A stretch of 64,000 bases of DNA from Couchioplanes caeruleus (lineage in GTDB: Bacteria > Actinomycetota > Actinomycetes > Mycobacteriales > Micromonosporaceae), in assembly GCF_023499255.1 (NCBI RefSeq), contig NZ_CP092183.1:7808501-7872500 (forward strand), given 5' to 3'. Each line of letters begins with the position of its first letter. Positions within the stretch are counted from its first letter, which is position 1. Shown piece by piece: positions 14,539-22,009 of this stretch. The position numbers and the translations under genes are program-made. Under the pieces are notes generated by a model. That model saw only the letters and a program-made list of their open reading frames with translations. It had not been told where the DNA came from and made no database searches.

Positions 14539-15975
14539 CTACCAGGTGCGGTAGTCGTCCTGCGTCTGTGCGTTGAACAGGTCCGTACGGGCCCGGCGCG
14601 CCGGGCTGGTCCGCAGGTCCTTGAGCTCCAGCACGTCGACACCCTTGGCGATGTCGTTGGAGTAGATGAAGCCGTTGTACCAGTACGCCGACCAGGAGCC
14701 GCCGAGCACGAACTGGGTGGCCGAGATCGGGCCACGCTCCCAGTACGCGAGCTCCTTCGGGCTGCGCGAGTCGGTGAAGTCCCAGACCGACACGCCGCCC
14801 TGGTACCAGGCCTGCACCATGATGTCGCGGCCCGGCACCGGGATCAGCGAGCCGTTGTGCGCCACGCAGTTCTCGGTCTCGGTGTTGGTCCGCGGGATCT
14901 TGAAGTAGCTGCGGAACTCCAGCTTCCGGTTGCTGCCGCGGCCCACGATGTCGTAGATCGCGTCGGCGCCGCGGTTCGGGCCGATCTCCGGGTTGCAGGT
15001 GGCCATGCCGCCGCCGCCCAGCTCGTCGGTGAAGACGACCTTGGTGGCCTTGTTGTTGAACGTGGCGGAGTGCCAGAAGGCGAAGTTCTCGGTGTCGCGG
15101 ACCGTGGTGATCACCTTCGGGGCCGAGCGGACCGAGATGTCGAACAGCACGCCGTCGCCCATGCAGGCGCCCGCCGCGATGTCCTTCTCCGGGTACGCCG
15201 TGATGTCGTGGCAGCCGGTCGTGGCCGACTTGCCCTCGCCGCCCTCGTACCCGCCGTCGGGGAACAGCACCGGCGTGGCGACGACCGCGGCGGAGGCCGG
15301 AGCGGACACCGGCACCCGCACGATCGAGATCTTGTCGTGCGGCAGCGCGCAGTTCGGCTGGTCGGCCGCGGCCAGGTTGTACGACGACACGTACAGGTAG
15401 ACGGAGTTGTCGCCCGCTTTGCCCGGCACCAGCGTCTGCGTGTGCGACCCGCAGTCGGTCTTGACCGACTTGACGTACTTCGGGGTCAGCGGGTCGCTGA
15501 TGTCGAAGACCTTGATGCCCTCCCAGCGGTCGCCGGGCGCCGCGTTGGTGGACGCGGCGTTGTCGCACGAGTCGTTCGTACGCTGCGAGTCCGTGCCCAG
15601 GAACAGCAGGTTCCCGCTGATCGACACGTCGTTCTGCGAGCCCGGGCAGAGCACCTGGGCGGCGACCGTCGGCGCCTTCGGGTCGCTGATGTCGTAGACG
15701 GTGAAGCCGTTGTAGTTGCCACCGAACGCGTACGTGCCCTTGAAGGCCCAGTCCGTGTTCGTGGAGGCGGCGAACGGTCCCGTCTTCGGCAGGTACGCGA
15801 CCTGGTTGAGGTTCGGCGTGCTCGCGACCTCGTCGACGCCGGGCGGGGTGCCCGGGTCAGCCGGGGCCTGCGCCAGACCGCTGGACGGCGCGCCCAGCAG
15901 CCCGGCGACCACGGTCGCGGCGCTGAGACAGGCCAGGCGCTTGAGCTGCCGCCCTCGTGGGGCAGAGTGCTTCAT
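14539..15975 (-). CDS. Secreted LVIVD-repeat beta-propeller-like protein
   Basis: 478 residues from the ATG at 15975, which has GGAAGGAGC just upstream. Signal peptide 1-36. Repeated F-x-V-Y-D-I-S-D-P-x-x-P and I-K-V-F-D-I-S-D-P blocks are the LVIVD repeat, predicting a beta-propeller-like fold. Several Cys, His and Asp residues suggest disulfides or metal sites. The family has no firm function. It is divergent from a DUF305 gene (130 nt between starts), a pairing I associate with actinomycetes. Confidence 0.82.
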   Translation of the reverse strand: MKHSAPRGRQLKRLACLSAATVVAGLLGAPSSGLAQAPADPGTPPGVDEVASTPNLNQVAYLPKTGPFAASTNTDWAFKGTYAFGGNYNGFTVYDISDPKAPTVAAQVLCPGSQNDVSISGNLLFLGTDSQRTNDSCDNAASTNAAPGDRWEGIKVFDISDPLTPKYVKSVKTDCGSHTQTLVPGKAGDNSVYLYVSSYNLAAADQPNCALPHDKISIVRVPVSAPASAAVVATPVLFPDGGYEGGEGKSATTGCHDITAYPEKDIAAGACMGDGVLFDISVRSAPKVITTVRDTENFAFWHSATFNNKATKVVFTDELGGGGMATCNPEIGPNRGADAIYDIVGRGSNRKLEFRSYFKIPRTNTETENCVAHNGSLIPVPGRDIMVQAWYQGGVSVWDFTDSRSPKELAYWERGPISATQFVLGGSWSAYWYNGFIYSNDIAKGVDVLELKDLRTSPARRARTDLFNAQTQDDYRTW

Positions 15976-16105
15976 GAAGCTCCTTCCGGCTTTCCACACA
16001 CCGAGGGGCAGGTTGTTGTCACGGTCGGTGCGCATTCACCATCGTCGCTACAGTAGTGGCCGGACGCCGGGCCGGGAAGCGTGTGGCGTCGATCGAAAGG
16101 AACCG

Positions 16106-16777
16106 ATGAGTCGGCAAAGGACAGTCGCGCTGGTGGCAGCCGCCGTGGCCGTGCTCGGCGCGGGCGGCGCCGCGCTCGCGGCCCGCTCGGGTGACGACCG
16201 GTCGGCGGCGGCGCCGCGGGCCACCGTGAGCTCCGGGCCGCCGCAGCGGGTCGTGCTGCCGGGGCGACCCGGCGACCCGGCCACCGTCACGGACTCCGAC
16301 CAGGTCCGTGCGCCCGACGGGTCGACGTACAACGCCGTCGACACCGCGTTCGTGCAGATGATGATCGTCCACCACGGGCAGGCCGTGGAGATGGCGGAAC
16401 TCGCGCCCGAGCGGGCCACCGACACCCGGCTGCGGGCCCTGGCACAGCGCATCGGCGCGGCGCAGACCCCGGAGATCACCTGGATGCAGGCGTGGCTGCG
16501 GGACCGCAGGCAGCCCGCGAGCGACCCCGCGCATGATCACCGGACGATGCCCGGCATGCAGAGCGACGCCGACATGACCGCGCTGGCCGGCCTGCGGGGC
16601 GCCGACTTCGACCGCAGGTTCGTCGTGATGATGACAGCCCACCATCGCGGCGCGATCCGGATGGCCGGTGACGTGCTGGCCGGCGGCACCGACCAGCAGC
16701 TCTACGAGTTCGCCAACGAGATGGCCGTCGAGCAGGGCAGCGAGATCCGCCGCATGCAGCAGCTCGGAATCGGGTGA
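16106..16777 (+). CDS. DUF305 domain protein, exported, His/Met-rich
   Basis: 223 residues. ATG at 16106 follows GAAAGGA. A signal or anchor segment lies at 7-27. DUF305 is a ferritin-like helical fold with two halves, here M-M-I-V-H-H-G-Q-A-V-E-M and M-M-T-A-H-H-R-G-A-I-R-M, each giving paired His and Met residues; a linker carries H-D-H and M-P-G-M. These could bind copper or another metal, but this is inference. Shares a divergent promoter region with the LVIVD gene. Confidence 0.85.
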   Translation: MSRQRTVALVAAAVAVLGAGGAALAARSGDDRSAAAPRATVSSGPPQRVVLPGRPGDPATVTDSDQVRAPDGSTYNAVDTAFVQMMIVHHGQAVEMAELAPERATDTRLRALAQRIGAAQTPEITWMQAWLRDRRQPASDPAHDHRTMPGMQSDADMTALAGLRGADFDRRFVVMMTAHHRGAIRMAGDVLAGGTDQQLYEFANEMAVEQGSEIRRMQQLGIG

Positions 16778-16861
16778 GCGGCCGCCCGCGGCTATTGCAT
16801 CGATCACGATCCCCCGTCGGGGAGATGCGCAAGGCCGACGTTCCTGGATAGGTTGTCCCGT

Positions 16862-17269
16862 GTGGATGTGAGGGGTGTGCTGCGGCGTGCGCGGCTGTCG
16901 CTCGTCGCCTCCCTGTTCCTCGCCGCCCTGCTGGGCGGCCCGGTCACCGCTGCCGCGGCCGCCGAGCCGTTCGCGGCGCCCGGCACCGCGACGGCCGCCG
17001 TCACCCCGGTCACCGGCACGGTCGCCGGCGCACCGCTGGCCGGCCTCATGGCCGTCGCCCCGGCCGGCGATCGTCCCGCGGCCACGCCGGCCGTGGACCG
17101 CCTCGCCGCCGCGGCGATCGACATCGCCACCGCCCCGGGCACGGCCGTCGATCTGCTCGTGGTGGCGCTGCTGCTCGCCGCGTCCGCCGTACGTCCCCGC
17201 ACCACCCGCCTGACCAGCCAGATCCGCGCCGCCGTCGCCGGCCCGCGGGCGCCACCCGCCGCCGCCTGA
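16862..17269 (+). CDS. Small hypothetical Ala/Pro-rich exported or membrane protein
   Basis: About 135 residues from a GTG at 16862; a TTG at 16853 and a GTG at 16868 are alternatives. A signal-like segment (L-S-L-V-A-S-L-F-L-A-A-L-L) is followed by an Ala/Thr/Pro-rich stretch, a second hydrophobic helix (V-D-L-L-V-V-A-L-L-L-A-A) and a basic tail. No recognised family. Composition is biased and the start unsure, so it may not be a real gene. Confidence 0.45.
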   Translation: MDVRGVLRRARLSLVASLFLAALLGGPVTAAAAAEPFAAPGTATAAVTPVTGTVAGAPLAGLMAVAPAGDRPAATPAVDRLAAAAIDIATAPGTAVDLLVVALLLAASAVRPRTTRLTSQIRAAVAGPRAPPAAA

Positions 17270-17352
17270 CGGCACCCGGCAGGGCCCCCGTCCGCGCAAA
17301 CGCGATCGGGGTTGGTCGATTACTGGCGCTCATCGGTGGAAAAGGAACGGAC

Positions 17353-18366
17353 ATGGAATTCGCTCTCGAGTTTCTGGCGGTCAACAGCGGCCGGGTGGTT
17401 GTCATCTGGCTCGCCCTCATCGTGCTGGCCGTCGTCGCGCTGGGCGGCCTGGCGCTGCCCGACGGCGTACGGCGCCCCCGGCAGATCACCGCGTGGCTGG
17501 CCGAGTCCGCCGCGCAGAAGCGGGCGGGGAACGAACGCCGGGCCGCCGAGGTCCAGGAGATGATCCGGTACGCGGACGAGGTCGCCGTGGCCGCACGGGG
17601 AGCCGCCGCGACCGCCGAGCGCCGCCGCGAGGAGTGCCAGCAGGCCCAGGCGGCTGTCGAGCGGGCGTGGCAGGCGTGGCAGGACGCGGACGCCGCTCTC
17701 GAGCGTGCCCGCCGTGCCGCCGCGTACGCGGTCCCCGCCACCGAGCCGGCCCCGGCGGACGACGCCGACCGGGTGCAGGCGCTGCGACGTGCGGCTCAGG
17801 CCGCGTACCGGCGTGGTGATCTCTCCGACGGCCAGTTGCTGGACGCGCTGACCCACCGCAACGGCTGGGACCCGACGCTGCACCCGGTGGAGCAGGAGCT
17901 GGTGCTCGCCCGGGCGGCCGTGAGCCATCGCTTCGCCGCGTACCAGCAGGCCCTCGACGCCGAGGACGCCGCCTGGCAGGCGGCCGACGTCGCCACCGCG
18001 GCCGTCCGGACCCTGCGCCAGGAGGCGACCGCCGCGATGGTGGCGGCCGACGCGGCGCGGCAGGCACTGCCGGAGCCGGCCCGCACGATCCTGGACCGCG
18101 CCGGCAACGAGACCATCGTGGTCACCGCCCCTGCCCCCGCGCCGGTGCCGGCCGGGCTGGACAGCCTGGGCATCGGTGACGGGGACGCCGCGGTCACCCA
18201 GCCGGTCGTGGTGTCCGCCGAGACGACCCAGCCGGTCCTGCTCTCCGTCGAGACCACCCAGGCCGTCGCGACCCAGGAGGTACGCCCCGCGCGCAGCTCG
18301 CGGCGCGAGGTGCCGGCCTGGGCCCAGCCGACCGCCGGGCGCCCGCAGGTCGCGGGGGTGCGCTGA
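17353..18366 (+). CDS. Membrane-anchored coiled-coil protein with C-terminal TQPV/VETTQ repeats
   Basis: 337 residues, ATG preceded by GGAAAAGGA. One membrane helix at about 14-37, then a long Ala/Arg/Glu/Gln-rich helical region (about 45-135 and 155-260) typical of coiled coils. A Pro/Ala linker leads to a C-terminal stretch with near-repeats of T-Q-P-V and S-x-E-T-T-Q. Unknown family. It ends 5 nt before the ATP-grasp gene, so the two form an operon. Confidence 0.72.
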   Translation: MEFALEFLAVNSGRVVVIWLALIVLAVVALGGLALPDGVRRPRQITAWLAESAAQKRAGNERRAAEVQEMIRYADEVAVAARGAAATAERRREECQQAQAAVERAWQAWQDADAALERARRAAAYAVPATEPAPADDADRVQALRRAAQAAYRRGDLSDGQLLDALTHRNGWDPTLHPVEQELVLARAAVSHRFAAYQQALDAEDAAWQAADVATAAVRTLRQEATAAMVAADAARQALPEPARTILDRAGNETIVVTAPAPAPVPAGLDSLGIGDGDAAVTQPVVVSAETTQPVLLSVETTQAVATQEVRPARSSRREVPAWAQPTAGRPQVAGVR

Positions 18367-18371
18367 CGCCC

Positions 18372-19271
18372 ATGCGGATCGCCCTGGTCACCTCGCACGG
18401 CTTCCCGGAGCCGCAGTGGCACGACGCGGACACGCCGCTGGTGGCCCGGGAGCTGACCGCGCGCGGCGCGACCGCGGACGTGGTGACCTGGGACGGCGGC
18501 CGGCGGGTGGAGTGGGCCGGGTACGACGCGGTCGTGCTGCAGTCGCCGTGGAGCATGTGGACCCGGCTGTCCCAGTTCGACGAGTGGCTGTGGTCGCGCG
18601 AGCTCGACGGCACCCGCCTGCTCAACCCGATCGACACCGTCGCGCTGGGCTCCAACAAGCGCTACCTGCTGCACCTCGGCACGGCGGGGATCCCCATCGT
18701 GCCGACCACGCTCGTCGACGGCGACCCCGATCCGCAGCTGCTGCGGGACCTCTTCCCGCCGCCGGAGACGCCGCGCCCCACCGTCGTGGCGAAACCCATC
18801 GCGGGCGGCGGCACGCTGGGTGCCCGCGAGTTCCGGGTGGACCAGCTGGGGGCCCTGGCCACGTACGTCCGCGAGCTCGGCACCGCGATCGTCCAGCCGT
18901 ACGTGGCGGCCATCGACACCCACCGCGAGCTCGCCGTGCTGACGCTCGACGGGGCGATCTCGCACGCGGTGACCAAGGCGGCGATCCTGCGGCCGGACGA
19001 GGCGACCCGGCCGTTCCACCCCGACCCGCGGCCGTACGCGGGCTTCACCGCCCAGCAGGAACGGGTGATCCGGCAGACGTACGCGGAGCTGCGCCGGCTG
19101 CTGACCAACGAGCCGCTGTCGGTGCGCCTCGACTTCATCGTCGACCCGGCGTCGCCGTCGGGGCTGCTCCTGCTCGAGGTGGAGATGGTCGCGCCGGTGA
19201 AGTTCTTCCCGCTCTTCCCGCAGGAGTGCGGTCACTACGCCGAGGCGATTCTGGCCCGCGCGGCCACCTGA
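18372..19271 (+). CDS. ATP-grasp domain protein (RimK/glutathione synthetase-like ligase)
   Basis: 299 residues. N-terminal pre-ATP-grasp Rossmann-like part (R-I-A-L-V-T), then the ATP-grasp core with V-V-A-K-P-I-A-G-G-G-T (Lys of the phosphate loop region) near 140 and an acidic metal-binding stretch L-L-L-L-E-V-E-M-V-A-P near 277. Such enzymes join a carboxylate to an amine through acyl phosphate. The substrate is unknown and the upstream membrane protein offers no clear hint. Confidence 0.82.
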   Translation: MRIALVTSHGFPEPQWHDADTPLVARELTARGATADVVTWDGGRRVEWAGYDAVVLQSPWSMWTRLSQFDEWLWSRELDGTRLLNPIDTVALGSNKRYLLHLGTAGIPIVPTTLVDGDPDPQLLRDLFPPPETPRPTVVAKPIAGGGTLGAREFRVDQLGALATYVRELGTAIVQPYVAAIDTHRELAVLTLDGAISHAVTKAAILRPDEATRPFHPDPRPYAGFTAQQERVIRQTYAELRRLLTNEPLSVRLDFIVDPASPSGLLLLEVEMVAPVKFFPLFPQECGHYAEAILARAAT

Positions 19272-19281
19272 GCAGCAGGCG

Positions 19282-20016
19282 TCAGGCCGCGCCGCCGTTG
19301 ACGAAGATCGTCTGGCCGTTGATCCAGCGGGCCGGCCCGGCCAGCGACGACACGACCTCGGCGATGTCCTCCGGCCGGCCCAGCCGCTGCATCGGGTTCT
19401 GCCCGGCGATCTGCTGGATCAACTCGTCGCTCTTGCCGTCGAGGAAGAGCGCGGTCGCGGTCGGACCCGGCGCGACCGCGTTGACGGTGATGTCCCGGCC
19501 GCGCAGTTCCTTGGCGAGGATGGGGCTGATCGCCTCGACCGCCCCCTTGCTCGCCGCGTACGCGGAGTAGGCCGGCAGGTGGAGGCGGGTCACCGAGGTG
19601 GAGAAGTTGATGATCGCCCCGCCCGCGCGGACCCGCCGGGCGGCCTCCCGGCTCACCACGAAGGCGCCGCGGATGTTGGTGCGGTGCATGCGGTCGAGGT
19701 CGTCGAGGCCCAGCTCGGCGAGCGGCGACAGGATCATGATGCCGGCCGCGTTGACGACCACGTCGACGCCGCCGTACCGCTGCTCGGCGACGTCGAAGAG
19801 GGCCTGGACCTCGGCGGGTTCGGCGATGTCCGCACGGGCGGCGACCGCCCGGCCGCCCGCCTTCCCGATGGCCGCGACGGCGGCCTCGGCCTCGGCCTGG
19901 TTGCCCGAGTATCCGACGACGACCGCCTGACCGTCGGCGGCGAGACGCTCGGCGACGGCCCGGCCGATGCCCCGGGAGCCACCGGTGACGACGGCGACGC
20001 GCTGGTTGTCCGACAT
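19282..20016 (-). CDS. SDR-family oxidoreductase (FabG-like)
   Basis: 244 residues. Cofactor motif T-G-G-S-R-G-I-G (11-18), N-A-A-G at 89-92, Asn114, and catalytic Tyr153 and Lys157 in Y-A-A-S-K, with a Ser near 139-141. A classical short-chain dehydrogenase, probably NADP-dependent, of unknown substrate. It is divergent from a TetR gene with three shared operators, so it is very likely the regulated target. Confidence 0.92.
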   Translation of the reverse strand: MSDNQRVAVVTGGSRGIGRAVAERLAADGQAVVVGYSGNQAEAEAAVAAIGKAGGRAVAARADIAEPAEVQALFDVAEQRYGGVDVVVNAAGIMILSPLAELGLDDLDRMHRTNIRGAFVVSREAARRVRAGGAIINFSTSVTRLHLPAYSAYAASKGAVEAISPILAKELRGRDITVNAVAPGPTATALFLDGKSDELIQQIAGQNPMQRLGRPEDIAEVVSSLAGPARWINGQTIFVNGGAA

Positions 20017-20042
20017 GCTGCACTCCTCGATCCGACGCGGAT

Positions 20043-20116
20043 GTTTACGCCGCTAACGTTGCCACGTTATCGCCGCTACCGTCAACCCGCTAACACACTT
20101 CTGTTATCGTCGTTAC
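20043..20116. promoter_or_regulatory. Three TetR-type operators in the SDR/TetR divergent promoter
   Basis: Quasi-palindromic repeats GTTTACGCCGCTAAC (20043-20057), GTTATCGCCGCTAC (20066-20079) and GTTATCGTCGTTAC (20103-20116). They share GTTA-CG-CG-TAAC symmetry. The third ends one base before the TetR ATG. This arrangement fits autorepression plus control of the SDR gene. Confidence 0.72.
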
Positions 20117-20117
20117 C

Positions 20118-20801
20118 ATGGAGGGCATGAGGAGCAGCCGGGAGCGGATTGTGGAGGCGGCCGCGGCGCTGCTCACCGCGGGCGGCCGGGAGGCCGTCTC
20201 GACCCGGGCCGTCAGCGCCGCCGCCAACGTCCAGGCGCCCACGATCTACCGGCTGTTCGGCGACAAGCAGGGGCTGCTCGACGCCGTGGCGAGCCACGGG
20301 TTCGAGACGTACCTGCGCAGCAAGACGGCACTGAAGAAGACCGACGACCCGGTGGAGGACCTGCGCCGCGGCTGGGACCTGCACGTCGGCTTCGGCCTGG
20401 AGAACCCGGCGTACTACACGCTGATCTACGGGGAGCCGCGCGCGGGTGTCGAGTCGCCCGCCGCCCGCGAGGCCGCGATCATCCTCGAGAACCAGGTACG
20501 CCGCATCGCCGAGGCCGGCCGCCTGCGGGTCAGCGAGGAGCGGGCCGCCCACCTCATCCACTCGGCGGGGGCCGGCATCACGTTCGAGCTGATCGGCCTG
20601 CCGCCGGAACGTCGCGACCCGGAGCTGTCCCGGCTCGCCCGTGAGTCCGTCATCGCGGCCGTCACCACGGAGAAGCCTGCCGGCACCGGCGGCACGGCGA
20701 GCAGCGCGGTGGCCCTGCGAGCGGCGCTGCCCGGCATCGACGTGCTCTCCCCCGGCGAGAAGAGCCTGCTCGCGGAGTGGCTGGACCGGATGACGCGCTA
20801 G
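20118..20801 (+). CDS. TetR-family transcriptional regulator
   Basis: 227 residues. N-terminal TetR HTH (S-R-E-R-I-V-E-A-A-A-A-L-L, then V-Q-A-P-T-I-Y-R-L-F-G-D-K) and a helical ligand domain. An ATG three codons further in is possible. The start abuts an operator, so the transcript may be leaderless. Its TAG stop lies inside a CTAG that also supplies the stop of the convergent Gfo/MocA gene (4-nt overlap). Confidence 0.9.
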   Translation: MEGMRSSRERIVEAAAALLTAGGREAVSTRAVSAAANVQAPTIYRLFGDKQGLLDAVASHGFETYLRSKTALKKTDDPVEDLRRGWDLHVGFGLENPAYYTLIYGEPRAGVESPAAREAAIILENQVRRIAEAGRLRVSEERAAHLIHSAGAGITFELIGLPPERRDPELSRLARESVIAAVTTEKPAGTGGTASSAVALRAALPGIDVLSPGEKSLLAEWLDRMTR

Positions 20802-21949
20802 AGCGACACCCAGGCGCCGGAGCGTACGGAGGCGGCCATCGCATCGAGGGCGACCGCGCTGCGGACGGCGTCGTCGAGGGTGGGGCCGTACGCCTTGCCC
20901 TCCGCGATCGAGCGCAGGAAGTGCCACGCCTCGATCACCTTGAGGTCGTCGTACCCCATCGCGGTGCCTGCGCCGGGGTGGAAGGCCGCGAACTCGCCCG
21001 CGCCCGGTCCGACCTGGACCGTCTGCGTCGGCTGGTCCTGATAGTCGCCGGCCGTGCTGAGCCGGAGCTCCCCCATGCGCCGGAAATCCCAGGTCACCGC
21101 GCCCCGGGTGCCGTGCACCTCGAAGCCGTACGCGTTCTGGTCGCCCACCGCCACCCGGCTCGCCTCGAGCACCACCCGCGCGCCGGAGGCCATCCGCAGC
21201 TGGGCCGAGACGTAGTCCTCGTTCTCGACCCGGCCGAGTTCGCCGCCCGTGGCACGGGTGTGCCCGGCCGTGGCGCCGGCCGGCCGCGCCCGCTGCGGCA
21301 CGAAGACGGCGGTGTCGGCGATCAGCGAGCCGATGTCGCCGAGCAGGTGCCGCACCAGGTCGACGCCGTGCGAGGCCAGGTCGCCCAGGACGCCGCTGCC
21401 ACCGCGGGCCCGCTCGAAACGCCAGCTCAGCGCGCCGTCGGGGTGGGCCGCGTAGTCGCTGAACAGGCGGAACCGCGCGTGGGTGACCGCGCCGATCTCC
21501 CCCGCGGCGATGAGCTCCCGCGCGGCGGCCACCGCCGGCGCGTGGCGGTAGTTGAAACCCACGGTGGCCTGCACCCCCGACTCCTGCGCGGCCTGGGCGA
21601 CGGCTCGGGCGTCCTCGGCGGTGAGGCCGACCGGCTTCTCGATCCAGAGGTGCTTGCCGGCGCGGATCAGCGCGACGCCCATCTCGCGGTGCAGGAAGTT
21701 GGGCGCGGTGACGCTGACCGCCTGGACGTCCGGGTCGGCGAGCAGGTCACGCCAGTCCCGGGTGGCCGTGGCGAAGCCGTACTGGCCGGCGGCCTCCTCG
21801 GCCCGGCCCGGCACCTCGTCGGCGGCGGCGATCAGCTCCGGGCGTACCCCCAGGTCCGGGAAGTGGTGCAGCACCCGCAGGTAGGCCCGGGTGTGCACCC
21901 GGCCCATCCACCCGAAACCGGCGACCGCGACACCCAGCGTTTGCCTCAT
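20798..21949 (-). CDS. Gfo/Idh/MocA-family oxidoreductase
   Basis: 383 residues. Rossmann fold with G-F-G-W-M-G-R-V-H (11-19) and the family E-K-P-V-G at about 106. The C-terminal alpha/beta domain carries the His-rich H-G-V-D-L-V-R-H-L-L. Members oxidise or reduce sugars and inositols with NAD(P). Stands alone, converging on the TetR gene. Confidence 0.9.
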   Translation of the reverse strand: MRQTLGVAVAGFGWMGRVHTRAYLRVLHHFPDLGVRPELIAAADEVPGRAEEAAGQYGFATATRDWRDLLADPDVQAVSVTAPNFLHREMGVALIRAGKHLWIEKPVGLTAEDARAVAQAAQESGVQATVGFNYRHAPAVAAARELIAAGEIGAVTHARFRLFSDYAAHPDGALSWRFERARGGSGVLGDLASHGVDLVRHLLGDIGSLIADTAVFVPQRARPAGATAGHTRATGGELGRVENEDYVSAQLRMASGARVVLEASRVAVGDQNAYGFEVHGTRGAVTWDFRRMGELRLSTAGDYQDQPTQTVQVGPGAGEFAAFHPGAGTAMGYDDLKVIEAWHFLRSIAEGKAYGPTLDDAVRSAVALDAMAASVRSGAWVSL

Positions 21950-21968
21950 CGCCGCAGCGTAAGAGCGC

Positions 21969-22000
21969 GAGGGGCAGGCAGCATAGGCTGCCTGCCCCTC
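21969..22000. terminator. Strong hairpin terminator
   Basis: A perfect 14-bp stem (21969-21982 and 21987-22000) with loop ATAG, starting 9 nt after the stop of the GH87-type gene in its reading direction and just upstream of the Gfo/MocA start. It should end the glucanase transcript. Confidence 0.75.
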
Positions 22001-22009
22001 AAAAACACC

